A stretch of DNA of 64,000 bases from Candidula unifasciata (lineage: Eukaryota; Mollusca; Gastropoda; Stylommatophora; Geomitridae), in the NCBI GenBank assembly GCA_905116865.2, contig CAJHNH020007568.1, forward strand, positions 23,506 through 87,505, written 5' to 3'. The notes beneath the pieces are model-generated. The model was not told where the DNA came from and made no database searches. It saw only the letters and a list, made by a program, of their open reading frames with translations. This document shows, piece after piece, positions 63,575 to 64,000 of the stretch. The translations under genes were made by a program, and so were the position numbers. The number at the start of each line of letters is the position of its first letter. Within the stretch, counting starts at the first letter, position 1.

Positions 63575-64000
63575 GGGTCAACATATGAACTTATTAGACA
63601 TAACACAAAGCTGTAAGTGTCACCTGCGACTCAAAGGTGTAAATTTTACTGGGGATGTAAAATTGTTAGCTTTATATCTTGTAATAGAAACTTGTAGCCG
63701 TGGTATGATAGTCTAGTTTTTTTACTGGTGTTTTGCGTCTACTGATGGGCAGCGAAAAAAATCTAGATGAAAGGCCAAATTATTTGCCTAATCATGTAGC
63801 AGCGTGGTATATGTAGTATTTTTTCGGCACTCCTCCAAATAACGGTTCCAAATTATTGAGGTTAAAAACATACACTTACAGGGTCTCAATATGTCATCTA
63901 GTAAAACTATTGAAAACTGAGAAATAAAATTAATCATAACCCCAGCTGTAACCGTGACCCTTACTCTTAACCTACCCCTGACCCTAATTCTATACCTAAC
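63575..64000. other. Unassigned; telomere-like C-rich end
   Basis: From 63937 the sequence has scattered TAACC, GACCC and CCTAAC words ('cctacccctgaccctaat') that resemble a degenerate TAACCC array. This could be chance or an old interstitial telomeric stretch cut by the window edge. Confidence 0.3.

Overview
This is eukaryotic, animal-type nuclear DNA with no intact protein gene that I can support. There are no operons, ribosome binding sites or prokaryotic gene spacing. The window is dominated by microsatellites, minisatellites, tRNA-like SINEs, decayed non-LTR retrotransposon (LINE) pieces and small DNA transposons. The only cellular gene recognised is a broken replication-type histone H4 copy (55795-56058) that keeps its 3' stem-loop. 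A repeat-rich invertebrate, most likely a mollusc and perhaps a gastropod, is my best guess. That rests on the SINE/LINE mix, a SPIN-like hAT element (a family I recall from a pond snail among other hosts) and TTAGGG-type repeats. It is an inference, not a demonstration.

Layout. 1-6 kb: a composite satellite of 14-bp and 28-bp units, the middle block starting exactly at the 3' end of a SINE. 6-10 kb: LINE and SINE pieces and a remnant of a retrotransposon C-terminal endonuclease-like domain (9314-9955). 10.9-11.7 kb: a long TCTG/TTTC tract. 12.6-13.5 kb: a LINE tail with a C2H2 finger and a 322-bp fold-back MITE with perfect 8-bp target duplications. 16.7-20.4 kb: three minisatellites, a LINE fragment, an interstitial telomeric repeat and a repeat-coded open frame. 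21.8-22.9 kb: GAA-rich purine tract. 23.9-29.2 kb: LINE tails, a TTAA-type MITE inside a 32-bp minisatellite, a 25-bp minisatellite and an RNase H fragment. 29.7-30.2 kb: composite microsatellite. 32-47.6 kb: dense LINE/SINE debris, the SPIN-like element, a MITE splitting a LINE, and a 5'-truncated LINE with a 9-bp target duplication. 49-59 kb: SINEs, a 62/59-bp minisatellite, the H4 pseudogene and a hAT-like element. 59.4-64 kb: a roughly 1-kb pyrimidine tract, a 45-bp minisatellite, a purine tract and a 26-bp minisatellite.

Names used here. SINE-1: tRNA-like head with GGTTCGATCCC box, tail ending ..CGTTCTGTAAAGGATACGC. SINE-2 and SINE-3: different tRNA-like heads sharing one tail around GAGCACTTATGG. 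SINE-4: tRNA-like head TGGTCTAGCGGCT.. and a body with GGTCGACCCAGCC. Repeat-5 and Repeat-6: interspersed families without a clear tRNA head. LINE-X: reverse transcriptase family at 17.4-18.1 kb. LINE-G: RNase H-bearing family at 28.5-29.1 kb.

Unifying idea (inference). The tails of SINEs and LINEs appear to be the seeds of many tandem arrays here. SINE-1 tail grades into the 14-bp satellite. The LINE-X tail matches the 49-bp minisatellite. Several LINE ends run into GAT or GAA tracts, and Repeat-6 ends in GAA tracts. SINE-2 and SINE-3 also share their tail with LINE-G, and SINE-1 with LINE-X, suggesting which LINE mobilised which SINE.
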